A DNA stretch of 10,040 nt from an uncultured Eggerthellaceae bacterium (GCA_910577495.1 CAJTML010000080.1:1-10040); one strand, 5' to 3'; counted from the first letter of the stretch, positions 1 through 6,581 are shown. Numbers and translations: made by a program. The notes: generated by a model not told the origin, from the sequence alone.

Positions 1-250
1 TGATGCAGAACCGCTGATCAACACATTGCGCTCGGTGTCTGGGGTGCGCGTTGCGTGCATGCTTCGCCAGCAGCAAGACTGCATTCGCGGAAGCTTACGT
101 GCTAAAGATGAGACCGACGTGGCCTCCATTGCGCGCTCGCTTGGCGGCGGTGGCCATACGGCAGCAGCTGGCTTTACGCTTGAGTGCTCGCTTGATGAGG
201 CAGTTGCAACCCTACAAAAGCTCTTGGTTGAGGCGGTGTGTGAGGCATGA
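1..250 (+). CDS. nrnA: DHH/DHHA1-family phosphoesterase, NrnA-like (3' end only)
   Basis: Only the last 82 codons are present; the reading frame begins at base 2 and stops with TGA at 248-250. The visible part is the C-terminal DHHA1 substrate-binding domain: a beta-strand and short helix (VRVACMLRQQQ), then the R-S-L-G-G-G-G-H-T-A-A-A-G signature near the end, whose GGGH loop binds the phosphate of the nucleotide substrate in this family. Family members (NrnA/bifunctional oligoribonuclease and pAp phosphatase) degrade very short RNA oligonucleotides and 3'-phosphoadenosine 5'-phosphate in the cytoplasm, using an N-terminal DHH metal site that lies outside the window. The position directly upstream of truB and ribF is the usual one for nrnA in Gram-positive and actinobacterial genomes. 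The stop overlaps the truB start (ATGA), so the two are likely translationally coupled. Family assignment is firm; the exact substrate is inferred. Confidence 0.85.
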   Translation, partial: DAEPLINTLRSVSGVRVACMLRQQQDCIRGSLRAKDETDVASIARSLGGGGHTAAAGFTLECSLDEAVATLQKLLVEAVCEA

Positions 251-1290
251 AACGAACTCCCAGTGGGCTGTCGCTGATTGTTGGGGTAAACAAGCCGCGT
301 GGTATGACCAGCCATGACGTGGTTAATACCTGCAGGCGTATTTTTGGAGAGCGCCGCGTTGGTCATGTTGGTACGCTTGACCCGCTGGCAACAGGCGTTT
401 TGCTGCTCTGCGTAGGTCCAGCAACGCGGCTTGAGTCGTATTTGGTAGGGCACGAAAAAACCTATCGTGTTCGCATTGCCTTTGGTGCGGGTACAGATAC
501 TGATGATGCTGACGGCAGCGTTATTCGCCAAGGTCACGCACCGGCAAAGTTGTCGGACGAAAGCTTCGCCCGTTCATTTTTGGCGGGCATGATTGGCACT
601 ACCTCGCAGTTGCCGCCGGCGTATTCGGCGGTGAAGGTTGCCGGCAAAAAGTCATACGAAGCTGCGCGCGCGGGTGTCATTATTGATCTAAAGCCGCGCG
701 TTATTGAGGTGCTGAGTGCGCACTTAAACGAAATCACGTCTGAGGTTATGACGCTGCGCTCTGAGCAAGGCACCTTTGAGCAGGAGTGTCTGATCTGGGA
801 TGTAACGTTTCGTGTGTCGAAGGGCACCTACATTCGCTCGCTTGCGCGCGATATGGGAAGTGCGCTGTCGTGTCCGGCGCATGTGGCAACGCTTGAGCGG
901 CTGCAGGTTGGAAATGCAACCATTGATGATTGTGTGAGCTTAGATACGCTCTCTGAGATCGGCAAGGCATGTGCGCTTGATCCGGTGCTGTTGCTGGAAA
1001 AACGTTTCATTTATGCTGATGATGCAATGGCTGAGCGCATTGGCCATGGTCAGGAAATTCCTGGCGCATCATGTGCGCTCTTTGAATACAATTCGCGTCG
1101 TCCCTATGATGAGTTTTGCGCCTGCACCTCGGGGGTGTGTGAGAGCAAACGCCCAGCAGAAGACGGCGAGCTGATTGCAGTGCTTCACAAGAACACGCTC
1201 ATTGCGCTGTATGCCTACTCCCTGGAAAAGCAGGCCTATGTCGCGCGATGCGTATTCCAGACGGGGGTTATTCGTGGCGCAGATATTTAA
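247..1290 (+). CDS. truB: tRNA pseudouridine(55) synthase TruB
   Basis: Isomerises U55 in the T-loop of tRNAs to pseudouridine in the cytoplasm. The 347-residue product has the N-terminal KPRGMTSHDV segment (16-25), the catalytic motif GHVGTLDPLATG with nucleophile Asp45, the conserved KTYR tyrosine (Tyr73), the QLPPAYSAVKVAG segment (121-133) and SKGTYIRSLARDMG (191-204), whose Tyr195 and Arg197 match active-site residues of the family. A PUA-like C-terminal part follows. It is longer than the roughly 300-315 residues usual for the family. The extra length appears as a segment around 160-182 and as a cysteine-bearing stretch at about 276-305 (Cys276, 291, 293, 298). The ATG at 247 overlaps the upstream stop; a GAGG lies immediately before it and a GAGGCGG about ten bases before, fitting reinitiation. 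The next gene, ribF, starts inside the last 17 bases. Confidence 0.96.
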   Translation: MKRTPSGLSLIVGVNKPRGMTSHDVVNTCRRIFGERRVGHVGTLDPLATGVLLLCVGPATRLESYLVGHEKTYRVRIAFGAGTDTDDADGSVIRQGHAPAKLSDESFARSFLAGMIGTTSQLPPAYSAVKVAGKKSYEAARAGVIIDLKPRVIEVLSAHLNEITSEVMTLRSEQGTFEQECLIWDVTFRVSKGTYIRSLARDMGSALSCPAHVATLERLQVGNATIDDCVSLDTLSEIGKACALDPVLLLEKRFIYADDAMAERIGHGQEIPGASCALFEYNSRRPYDEFCACTSGVCESKRPAEDGELIAVLHKNTLIALYAYSLEKQAYVARCVFQTGVIRGADI

Positions 1291-2206
1291 CGTAGATCAG
1301 TCGTTTGACCAGACGATATTTCAGGGTGCATCGTGCGCATTTGGCGTGTTTGACGGCGTGCATAAGGGGCATCAGTTTTTGATTGAGTGTGCGAAGCAAA
1401 GCGCGCAAGCAAGCGGCGGCAAATCGTTGGTGCTCACCTTCGACGTTGATCCTGACGAGGTCTTTCGCCCTGACCAGCTCAAAAAGCTCATGACGAATGA
1501 AGATCGCATAGCAACCCTTGCGCAAAGCGGCGTTGATGGGGTGGTGGTGCTGCCCTTTACCCGTGAATTTGCTGCGTCAAGTCCTGAGGAGTTTCTCTAC
1601 AAGACGTTTGGGGATATGACGCCAGCATTTTTGCACATAGGTTTTGACTTCAAGTTCGGCGCGCGGGCGAAAGGTACCGTGGAGGATCTTCGACAGTGGG
1701 GCGAAGCTCATCAGGTCACTATTGATGCGCACGGTTTGAAGGCTGAAGATGGTGCGCCAATTTCGGCAACGCGGATTCGCGCGCTTTTGTCCGAAGGAGA
1801 TATTGCTGAGGCGAATCGGCTTTTGGGTCATCCCTATTATGTAGCCGGAACGGTAGAGCCTGGGCGTGGCGAAGGTGCTGACATGGGCTTTCGCACGGCA
1901 AATTTAGAGATTGCGACCGCTTTTCGCGCGCTTTCTGATGGGGTATACGCTGCCTGGGCTGATGTTGATGGCACGCGTTACAAGGCTGCAGTGAACGTGG
2001 GCGTTCCGGCGACGTTTGCAGATCGCTCTCATGCAACGTGCGAGGTTCACCTGCTGGATTTCGACGAAGATTTGTATGGGCGCAGTGTTCGCGTTGAGTT
2101 TTTGCACTGGTTGCGCCCGATGAAAAAGTTCGACGATATCAACGAGTTAATTGCTACCGTTCAGGGCAATATTGCGTGGGTTCGCGAAAATCTCTCTGTT
2201 TCATAA
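1274..2206 (+). CDS. ribF: Bifunctional riboflavin kinase / FAD synthetase RibF
   Basis: Phosphorylates riboflavin to FMN and adenylylates FMN to FAD. I chose GTG 1274 because it gives a 310-residue protein of normal length beginning just before the first conserved strand, with GGGGG at 1263-1267 as ribosome site; ATGs further upstream in this frame lie deep inside truB and add non-homologous residues. The N-terminal FMN adenylyltransferase domain (about 1-185) shows GVFDGVHKGH (24-33, the HxGH-type nucleotide-binding motif), GFDFKFG (123-129) and ISATRIR (163-169). The C-terminal riboflavin kinase domain (about 186-305) shows GRGEGADMGFRTAN (197-210), DGVYA, NVGVPATF (241-248), EVHLLDF with the probable catalytic Glu257, and DLYG. 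The usual PTAN of the kinase reads RTAN here, a small oddity. The 17-base overlap with truB suggests coupled translation. rpsO, a frequent downstream neighbour, is not present. Confidence 0.95.
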   Translation: MAQIFNVDQSFDQTIFQGASCAFGVFDGVHKGHQFLIECAKQSAQASGGKSLVLTFDVDPDEVFRPDQLKKLMTNEDRIATLAQSGVDGVVVLPFTREFAASSPEEFLYKTFGDMTPAFLHIGFDFKFGARAKGTVEDLRQWGEAHQVTIDAHGLKAEDGAPISATRIRALLSEGDIAEANRLLGHPYYVAGTVEPGRGEGADMGFRTANLEIATAFRALSDGVYAAWADVDGTRYKAAVNVGVPATFADRSHATCEVHLLDFDEDLYGRSVRVEFLHWLRPMKKFDDINELIATVQGNIAWVRENLSVS

Positions 2207-2383
2207 GCGCATTTTCGCCATACATGTGTGCGCGAACAGCCAAATCAAAGCCCTCTAACGTATTATTCGCGAATTTTTAGGCGCGGTAGGTCATTCATCA
2301 TCTAAAATGAGGTGGGGCGGTCTGACTTATTTTCCAAGACGCAGATTTCGCCCGTTCTTATTGTTCGGAGCAAGGAGGAGTCA
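2207..2383 (+). promoter_or_regulatory. hppA upstream region with weak promoter and leader hairpin
   Basis: This 177-base gap separates ribF from hppA. A -10-like TAAAAT lies at 2303-2308, with no good -35 at the right distance, which would place transcription start near 2315. A perfect 10-base palindrome ATTCGCGAAT sits at 2265-2274, upstream of that. From about 2315 the leader can fold: GGGCG (2315-2319) pairs with CGCCC (2349-2353) and GTCT (2320-2323) with AGAC (2337-2340), leaving an eight-base bulge on the 3' side. No clear terminator for ribF is visible, so read-through from the upstream cluster is possible. Promoter assignment is tentative. Confidence 0.3.
2372..2378 (+). promoter_or_regulatory. 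Ribosome binding site deciding the hppA GTG start
   Basis: AAGGAGG, a full Shine-Dalgarno match, lies five bases before GTG 2384. It selects that codon over the in-frame GTG at 2312, which has no comparable site and would add 24 polar residues before the first membrane helix. Confidence 0.85.
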
Positions 2384-4513
2384 GTGACTACTGCAGTCGC
2401 ATGGTTGGCACCTGTATGCGCCTTGATTGGCATTATTACAGCTGTCTACTTAGGTTCATGGGTCTTAAAACAAGATCCCGGCCCTGACAAGATGAACAGT
2501 ATCTCTCTTAAGATTCAGCAGGGTGCAAAAGCGTTTCTTATGAGCGAATATAAACTGCTCATCATCTTTATGGCAATTGTTGCCGTTGTCATGGCTATTG
2601 CATTGTCGCCCATCACGGCGCTTGCTTTTATTACTGGTGGCGTTATGTCTGCTGCCGCAGGCTATGTGGGAATGCATGTTGCAACGCGTGCTAACACGCG
2701 TACCGCGTATGCCGCCGAAGAGTCGGTTGCTCGGGCGCTCAATGTAAGCTTCAAATCTGGTTTGACCATGGGTCTGTGCGTTGCCTCATTCGCGTTGATG
2801 GGCTTGTCACTGTGGTTGATCCTTTTGGTGTTTGGCGTTGACGTGTTCGACCCTGAGCTGATGCATCACAACATCGGCATGGTCGAAGGTTTCGCAACGG
2901 GTGCATCTGCTGTTGCATTGTTCGCTCGTGTTGGCGGCGGTATTTACACCAAGGCTGCTGACGTGGGTGCTGACCTGGTTGGTAAGGTTGAAGCTGGTAT
3001 TCCTGAGGACGACCCGCGCAACCCTGCAACCATCGCTGACAACGTTGGCGACAACGTAGGCGACGTAGCTGGCATGGGTGCAGACCTCTTTGAGTCTTAC
3101 ACGGGCTCAATTTTGGCTCCCACCATTTTGGCAGTTACCTTCGGCTCTCTTGGTGGCTACTTCGCCACGGGAGACTTCGTGTGGGCAATTGTTGTGCCGG
3201 TAGTTATTGCGGCATGCGGCATCATCACCTCAATCATTGGTCTGTTCGCTGTTCGCACCAAAGAAGGCGCTGACCTGCACAAAGCACTCAACCGTGGCAC
3301 CTATGTAGCTGCTGGTATTGAGATTTTGGTTATCTTGGCGCTGTTCTGCATTTGGCAGTCACAGAGCGTTGAAGCACAGCCGATCTTCCTGTTCGGTTCG
3401 GTGCTCTGTGGTCTTATTGCTGGTCTTGCCATTGGTAAGATTACCGAGTACTTCTGCTCAGATCATCACAAGCCGGTTCACAAGATTGCGGAGGCTGCTG
3501 AGACGGGTGCTGCTACGGTTATTATCGAAGGCATCGGTACGGGCATGCTTTCAACGATTGCCCCTATCATCTTGGTAGCTGCAGCAATCATTGGCGCATT
3601 CTTCTTTGGCAACATGGCATTCCCGATGGCTGCTGAAGCAGGCGCGGTTAACGGCATTATGGTTGGTCTGTTTGGCGTTGGCCTGGCAGCAACGGGCATG
3701 CTTTCAAATACCGCCATCACCATTGGTGTTGACGCATACGGTCCTGTTGCTGACAACGCTGGCGGTATTGCTGAGATGGCTGGTCTTCCGGAGGAAGTTC
3801 GCGATCGCACCGACGCACTGGACGCTGTTGGCAACACCACGGCTGCTATTGCGAAGGGCTTCGCCATTGCTTCTGCTGGCCTGTCTGCAATTTCGTTGTT
3901 TGTGTCTTATCAGGCAACCATGCATCACTACATTCCCAACTTCGCACTCTCGCTGACCGATCCGCTGATTGTGGCTGGTATCTTCTTGGGTGCAATGATG
4001 CCGTTTATGTTTGCAGCGCTGACCATGGGTGCTGTTTCTCGTGCAGCTCATGCGATGGTTGAAGAAGTTCGCCGTCAGTTCCGCGAGATCAAAGGCATCA
4101 TGGAGTATGAAGCTGAGCCTGAGTACGACAAGTGCGTTGCAATCTCAACTTCATCTGCATTGCGCGAAATGATGCTTCCGGGTTGCTTGGCAGTTGTTGT
4201 GCCGATCTTGGTTGGCTGTGTTGACCCGGCAATGCTGGGTGGCTTCTTGGCTGGTGCGGTTGCAACCGGTATGTTGATGGCAATCTTTATGTCCAACGCT
4301 GGTGGCGCATGGGACAACGCGAAGAAGTACATTGAGCAAGGTCACTTCGGTGGCAAGGGCTCAGAAGCTCACAAGGCAGCTGTTGTTGGTGACACCGTTG
4401 GCGACCCGTTCAAAGACACCTCTGGTCCGTCTATGAACATCCTCATCAACCTGATGACCATCGTTGCTTTGACGTTCTCTCCGTTGTTCATCTTCATTCA
4501 GACGATGCTCTAG
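2384..4513 (+). CDS. hppA: Membrane-bound ion-translocating pyrophosphatase (H+ or Na+ pump)
   Basis: Integral membrane pump that hydrolyses cytoplasmic pyrophosphate and exports H+ and/or Na+. From GTG 2384 the product has 709 residues, within the family range, and is made of about 16 hydrophobic segments. Key motifs: GGGIYTKAADVGADLVGK (184-201), holding the pyrophosphate/Mg-binding DVGADLVGK; the acidic stretch EDDPRNPATIADNVGDNVGD (208-227); DLFESY (234-239); and, near the C-terminus, GGAWDNAKKYIE (640-651) and GDTVGDPFKDTSGPSMNILI (669-688). GNTTAAIAKG (483-492) has Ala487 where K+-independent enzymes carry Lys, so this should be a K+-dependent type. Glu237 in DLFESY occupies the place typical of Na+-PPases rather than the shifted one of plant-type K+-dependent H+ pumps, so the exported ion is uncertain. 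Codon use is rich in GCT, GGT, GTT and AAC relative to truB, consistent with strong expression. The gene appears monocistronic, with its own terminator. Confidence 0.97.
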   Translation: MTTAVAWLAPVCALIGIITAVYLGSWVLKQDPGPDKMNSISLKIQQGAKAFLMSEYKLLIIFMAIVAVVMAIALSPITALAFITGGVMSAAAGYVGMHVATRANTRTAYAAEESVARALNVSFKSGLTMGLCVASFALMGLSLWLILLVFGVDVFDPELMHHNIGMVEGFATGASAVALFARVGGGIYTKAADVGADLVGKVEAGIPEDDPRNPATIADNVGDNVGDVAGMGADLFESYTGSILAPTILAVTFGSLGGYFATGDFVWAIVVPVVIAACGIITSIIGLFAVRTKEGADLHKALNRGTYVAAGIEILVILALFCIWQSQSVEAQPIFLFGSVLCGLIAGLAIGKITEYFCSDHHKPVHKIAEAAETGAATVIIEGIGTGMLSTIAPIILVAAAIIGAFFFGNMAFPMAAEAGAVNGIMVGLFGVGLAATGMLSNTAITIGVDAYGPVADNAGGIAEMAGLPEEVRDRTDALDAVGNTTAAIAKGFAIASAGLSAISLFVSYQATMHHYIPNFALSLTDPLIVAGIFLGAMMPFMFAALTMGAVSRAAHAMVEEVRRQFREIKGIMEYEAEPEYDKCVAISTSSALREMMLPGCLAVVVPILVGCVDPAMLGGFLAGAVATGMLMAIFMSNAGGAWDNAKKYIEQGHFGGKGSEAHKAAVVGDTVGDPFKDTSGPSMNILINLMTIVALTFSPLFIFIQTML

Positions 4514-4536
4514 GAGAGCACTAAAAGAACTGGGTT

Positions 4537-4557
4537 AGACTTGCGGTAAGCAAGTCT
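4537..4557 (+). repeat. Perfect 8-bp hairpin just after hppA
   Basis: AGACTTGC (4537-4544) and GCAAGTCT (4550-4557) form a perfect stem with a five-base loop, 24 bases after the hppA stop. No U-tract follows, so it is not by itself an intrinsic terminator. It may protect the mRNA 3' end or assist the terminator seven bases downstream. Confidence 0.6.
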
Positions 4558-4563
4558 CGTGGT

Positions 4564-4605
4564 AGGGGTGCGTGTCGTGAGATGCGCACCCCTTTGCTTT
4601 GTCTG
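4564..4605 (+). terminator. Intrinsic terminator of hppA
   Basis: AGGGGTGCG (4564-4572) pairs perfectly with CGCACCCCT (4585-4593) across a 12-base loop. The stem is GC-rich and followed by a T-rich but interrupted tail (TTGCTTTGTCT). It is 50 bases after the hppA stop codon and in the correct orientation. Confidence 0.75.
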
Positions 4606-4620
4606 TATGCGCCAGATCGC

Positions 4621-4695
4621 CTTGGGCGTAGGGCCAGGCTCGGGCAATCCTGACGCACGCGTGCTTGGGCGAAGGGCCAGGCTCGGGCAGTCCTG
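4621..4695. repeat. Pair of 32-base direct repeats flanking a 10-base palindrome
   Basis: Copies at 4621-4652 and 4664-4695 begin CTTGGGCG, share a GGGCCAGGCTCGGGCA core and end TCCTG. They differ at two positions only and have a 43-base period. The 11-base spacer contributes to the palindrome GCACGCGTGC (4655-4664). The stretch is much more GC-rich than its surroundings and has no plausible coding frame. With the inverted repeat just downstream it looks like a composite intergenic repeat unit; family membership cannot be shown from one copy of the locus. Confidence 0.7.
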
Positions 4696-4703
4696 GGCTC
4701 GCA

Positions 4704-4728
4704 CGAACGTGCCATAAGGGCACGTTCG
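4704..4728. repeat. Perfect 10-bp inverted repeat (strong hairpin)
   Basis: CGAACGTGCC (4704-4713) and GGCACGTTCG (4719-4728) are exact reverse complements with a five-base loop ATAAG. A second complementary pair, GCACGA (4701-4706) and TCGTGC (4731-4736), overlaps the arms, so two foldings compete. No T-tract follows on either strand, so a simple terminator is unlikely. It abuts the direct repeat pair. Confidence 0.75.
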
Positions 4729-4739
4729 GCTCGTGCGGA

Positions 4740-5138
4740 ATCTTGCGTGGCGCCCCCGCCCAAGGCGCTGATGTCCGCAGAGCTCCAAAAACTTGTACTT
4801 CAAGCGTCCAAAAACGCAAAATCGTCCAAATCCGTTAAGAAAAACGAGTTTTCCGAAGATCCGAAAGCGATTGACGCCGCAGGGGCGGCTTGCCACCTCA
4901 ATCGCGTCGTCTACTTCGTGGTCTCAAGCTTCTGATCAGGCACGATGCGAGTACCTCAAAAACTGCGGTACGACTGCTTACTGGAGGATTGCGGGATTCT
5001 TCGGAATTCGTCGATATATTAACGTCAGAAGGCTAATTTGCGTTTCAGGGTAATCGTGAAGTCGCCGTCGGGCACTCGCATCACCGAATTGACTGTCAGG
5101 ATGCGCCCTGACGTGCTTTTCTATAACCTATATATCAA
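4740..5138. other. Gene-free convergent intergenic stretch with structured segments
   Basis: I see no credible gene here. The longest open frames lack ribosome sites and read as low-complexity or arginine/proline-rich peptides. Visible structure: two CGTCCAAA copies (4805-4812, 4823-4830) in an A-rich tract; a nested hairpin at 4867-4905; GTACC/GGTAC arms (4951-4955, 4967-4971) around an 11-base loop; and GTCAGG/CCTGAC arms (5095-5100, 5107-5112) around a six-base loop followed by CTTTTC, a possible weak + strand terminator. The stretch might be a decayed gene, a repeat element or a source of small RNA; nothing visible decides. Confidence 0.5.
4867..4905. repeat. Nested hairpin element
   Basis: An outer stem, GCGATTGA (4867-4874) with TCAATCGC (4898-4905), is perfect over eight base pairs. 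Inside it, GCCGC (4876-4880) pairs with GCGGC (4885-4889) over a four-base AGGG loop, leaving an eight-base asymmetric internal segment on the 3' side. The arrangement resembles a structured RNA or imperfect palindrome rather than a terminator, since no T-run follows on either side. Confidence 0.55.
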
Positions 5139-5164
5139 AAGAGCCGGCAGACAAGCCGGCTCTT
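5139..5164 (-). terminator. Intrinsic terminator of gdhA
   Basis: AAGAGCCGGC and GCCGGCTCTT form a perfect 10-bp stem with a six-base loop. Read on the - strand the stem ends in TTTT (last two from the stem, two beyond) before GATATATAG. It lies 28 bases past the gdhA stop. The + strand side continues TCACACG, so it mainly serves gdhA. Confidence 0.8.
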
Positions 5165-5192
5165 CACACGTTGAGTTACTGTGGGGCTTTAA

Positions 5193-6524
5193 TTAGACGA
5201 TGCCCTGTGCCATCATGGCGTCAGCAAGCTTCTTGAAGCCTGCGATGTTAGCGCCCATAACATAGTTGCCCTCAACGCCGTATTCCTTAGCGGCGTCGTC
5301 GGCAGCATGATAGATATTCTTCATGATGCCATGCAGCTTCTCGTCGACCTCTTCAAACGTCCAAGACAGGCGCTCTGAGTTCTGGCTCATCTCAAGACCG
5401 GAAGTTGCAACGCCACCAGCGTTTGCTGCCTTACCAGGCATGAAGACAATGCCGTTTTCCATGAGGTACTCGGTTGCATCCATGGTGGTGGGCATGTTTG
5501 CGCCCTCGGCGACAATCTGTGCTCCATTTGCAACCAGCTGTTTTGCGTCGTCAATGAGCAGCTCGTTTTGGGTTGCGCACGGAAGTGCGATGTCAACTTT
5601 GACGCTCCACACGCCACGGCCGTCATGATACTCAACACCTTCGCGACGTTTTGCGTACTCAGAGATGCGGCCGCGCTCAACTTCTTTGATCTGCTTAACA
5701 AGTGCAACATCAATGCCTGCCGGATCATAAATCCAACCCGTTGAGTCAGACAGAGTGACAACCTTAGCGCCCAGTTGCTGTGCTTTCTCGGTTGCATAGA
5801 TTGCAACGTTGCCTGAACCTGAAACAGCAACGGTCTTGCCTTCGAAAGAGTCATCGTGGCAGTTCAGGTATTCTTGTACGAAATACACCAAGCCATAACC
5901 AGTAGCTTGGGTACGAGCAAGAGAGCCACCGTAAGATAAGCCTTTGCCCGTCAAAACGCCTTCCCAAACGTTCTTGAGGCGCTTGTACTGGCCAAACATG
6001 AAGCCAATCTCACGAGCGCCAGTACCGATGTCGCCAGCAGGAACGTCGGTGTCAGCACCAATGTGGCGATACAGCTCAGTCATAAATGACTGGCAAAAAC
6101 GCATAACTTCAGCGTCTGACTTGCCCTTCGGGTCGAAGTCACAGCCGCCTTTGCCGCCGCCCATGGGAAGGGTGGTGAGGCTGTTTTTGAAGATCTGCTC
6201 AAAGCCCAAGAACTTAATGATGCCCAGGTTTACTGACGGATGCAGGCGAAGGCCACCTTTGTACGGTCCAATGCAGCTATTGAACTGTACGCGGAAACCG
6301 CGGTTGACCTGCACTTTGCCGTTGTCGTCTACCCACGGTACACGGAACATGATGACGCGCTCGGGCTCAACGAGGCGCTCAAGAAGGCCTGCTGCCTCAT
6401 ACTCGGGATGAGCGTTGATAACTGGCTCCAGCGAGGTGAGTACCTCAGTAACTGCCTGGATAAATTCCGGTTGTTCAGCGTTCTTTTCTTTTACCTGATC
6501 AATGACGCGCTGTACGTAACTCAA
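5193..6524 (-). CDS. gdhA: Glutamate dehydrogenase, hexameric type, probably NADP(H)-linked
   Basis: Interconverts 2-oxoglutarate plus ammonia and glutamate in the cytoplasm, most likely for ammonia assimilation. I chose the TTG at 6524-6522: AAGGAGG lies five bases upstream, the protein is 443 residues, and MSYVQRVIDQV matches the start of clostridial enzymes. With this start the catalytic residues fall at Lys89 (GPYKGG), Lys113 (FKN), Lys125 (GGGKGG) and Asp165 (PAGD), the same numbers I recall for the Clostridium symbiosum enzyme. An open frame runs upstream to 6812 but crosses the promoter and has no ribosome site. The Rossmann segment reads SGSGNVA (235-241) followed by LSDSTG (258-263), resembling the NADP-dependent E. 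coli enzyme more than NAD-specific clostridial ones; cofactor is thus inferred. The C-terminal GKAANAGGVATSGLEM (364-379) is typical. It converges on hppA and has its own promoter and terminator. Confidence 0.96.
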   Translation of the reverse strand: MSYVQRVIDQVKEKNAEQPEFIQAVTEVLTSLEPVINAHPEYEAAGLLERLVEPERVIMFRVPWVDDNGKVQVNRGFRVQFNSCIGPYKGGLRLHPSVNLGIIKFLGFEQIFKNSLTTLPMGGGKGGCDFDPKGKSDAEVMRFCQSFMTELYRHIGADTDVPAGDIGTGAREIGFMFGQYKRLKNVWEGVLTGKGLSYGGSLARTQATGYGLVYFVQEYLNCHDDSFEGKTVAVSGSGNVAIYATEKAQQLGAKVVTLSDSTGWIYDPAGIDVALVKQIKEVERGRISEYAKRREGVEYHDGRGVWSVKVDIALPCATQNELLIDDAKQLVANGAQIVAEGANMPTTMDATEYLMENGIVFMPGKAANAGGVATSGLEMSQNSERLSWTFEEVDEKLHGIMKNIYHAADDAAKEYGVEGNYVMGANIAGFKKLADAMMAQGIV

Positions 6525-6529
6525 AGCAA

Positions 6530-6536
6530 CCTCCTT
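6530..6536 (-). promoter_or_regulatory. Ribosome binding site deciding the gdhA TTG start
   Basis: On the - strand AAGGAGG is separated by TTGCT (five bases) from the TTG start at 6524. The only nearby in-frame ATG (6551-6549) would put this site inside the coding sequence and has no Shine-Dalgarno of its own. Confidence 0.85.
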
Positions 6537-6548
6537 GAGAGAAACGGT

Positions 6549-6573
6549 CATGCATCGGCTCAATTGATGCATG
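6549..6573 (-). promoter_or_regulatory. Inverted repeat in the gdhA leader (possible operator or RNA hairpin)
   Basis: CATGCATC (6549-6556) and GATGCATG (6566-6573) are perfect reverse complements with a nine-base loop. They lie between the gdhA -10 box and ribosome site. Each arm contains ATGCAT, itself palindromic, 17 bases apart. Either a dimeric repressor site just downstream of the start point or a leader hairpin would fit. Confidence 0.5.
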
Positions 6574-6581
6574 CTAACTAA

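Noticed and set aside
2265..2279. Palindrome followed by TTTTTA as a terminator for ribF
   Set aside because: The 10-base palindrome has no room for a loop with a stable stem, so an intrinsic terminator is unlikely.
2312..2383. In-frame upstream extension of hppA from GTG 2312
   Set aside because: Adds 24 polar residues without a ribosome site, while AAGGAGG directly precedes GTG 2384.
3478..3867. 129-residue - strand open frame opposite hppA
   Set aside because: Low-complexity Ala/Pro/Ser shadow of the pyrophosphatase coding sequence; no start signals.
4621..4695. Two repeats with a spacer resembling a minimal CRISPR
   Set aside because: Only two copies, an 11-base spacer that is itself palindromic, two mismatches, and no cas genes nearby.
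4510..4896. 128-residue - strand open frame
   Set aside because: Arg/Pro-rich translation of the repeat element running to the hppA stop and through two hairpins; no ribosome site or family resemblance.
4747..4935. 62-residue + strand open frame starting with GTG
   Set aside because: No ribosome site, no recognisable domain, low-complexity start, and it crosses the nested hairpin; not supported as a gene.
5089..5127. TTGACT and TATAAC as a promoter for a small RNA
   Set aside because: The spacing of 27 bases is too long for a usual promoter.
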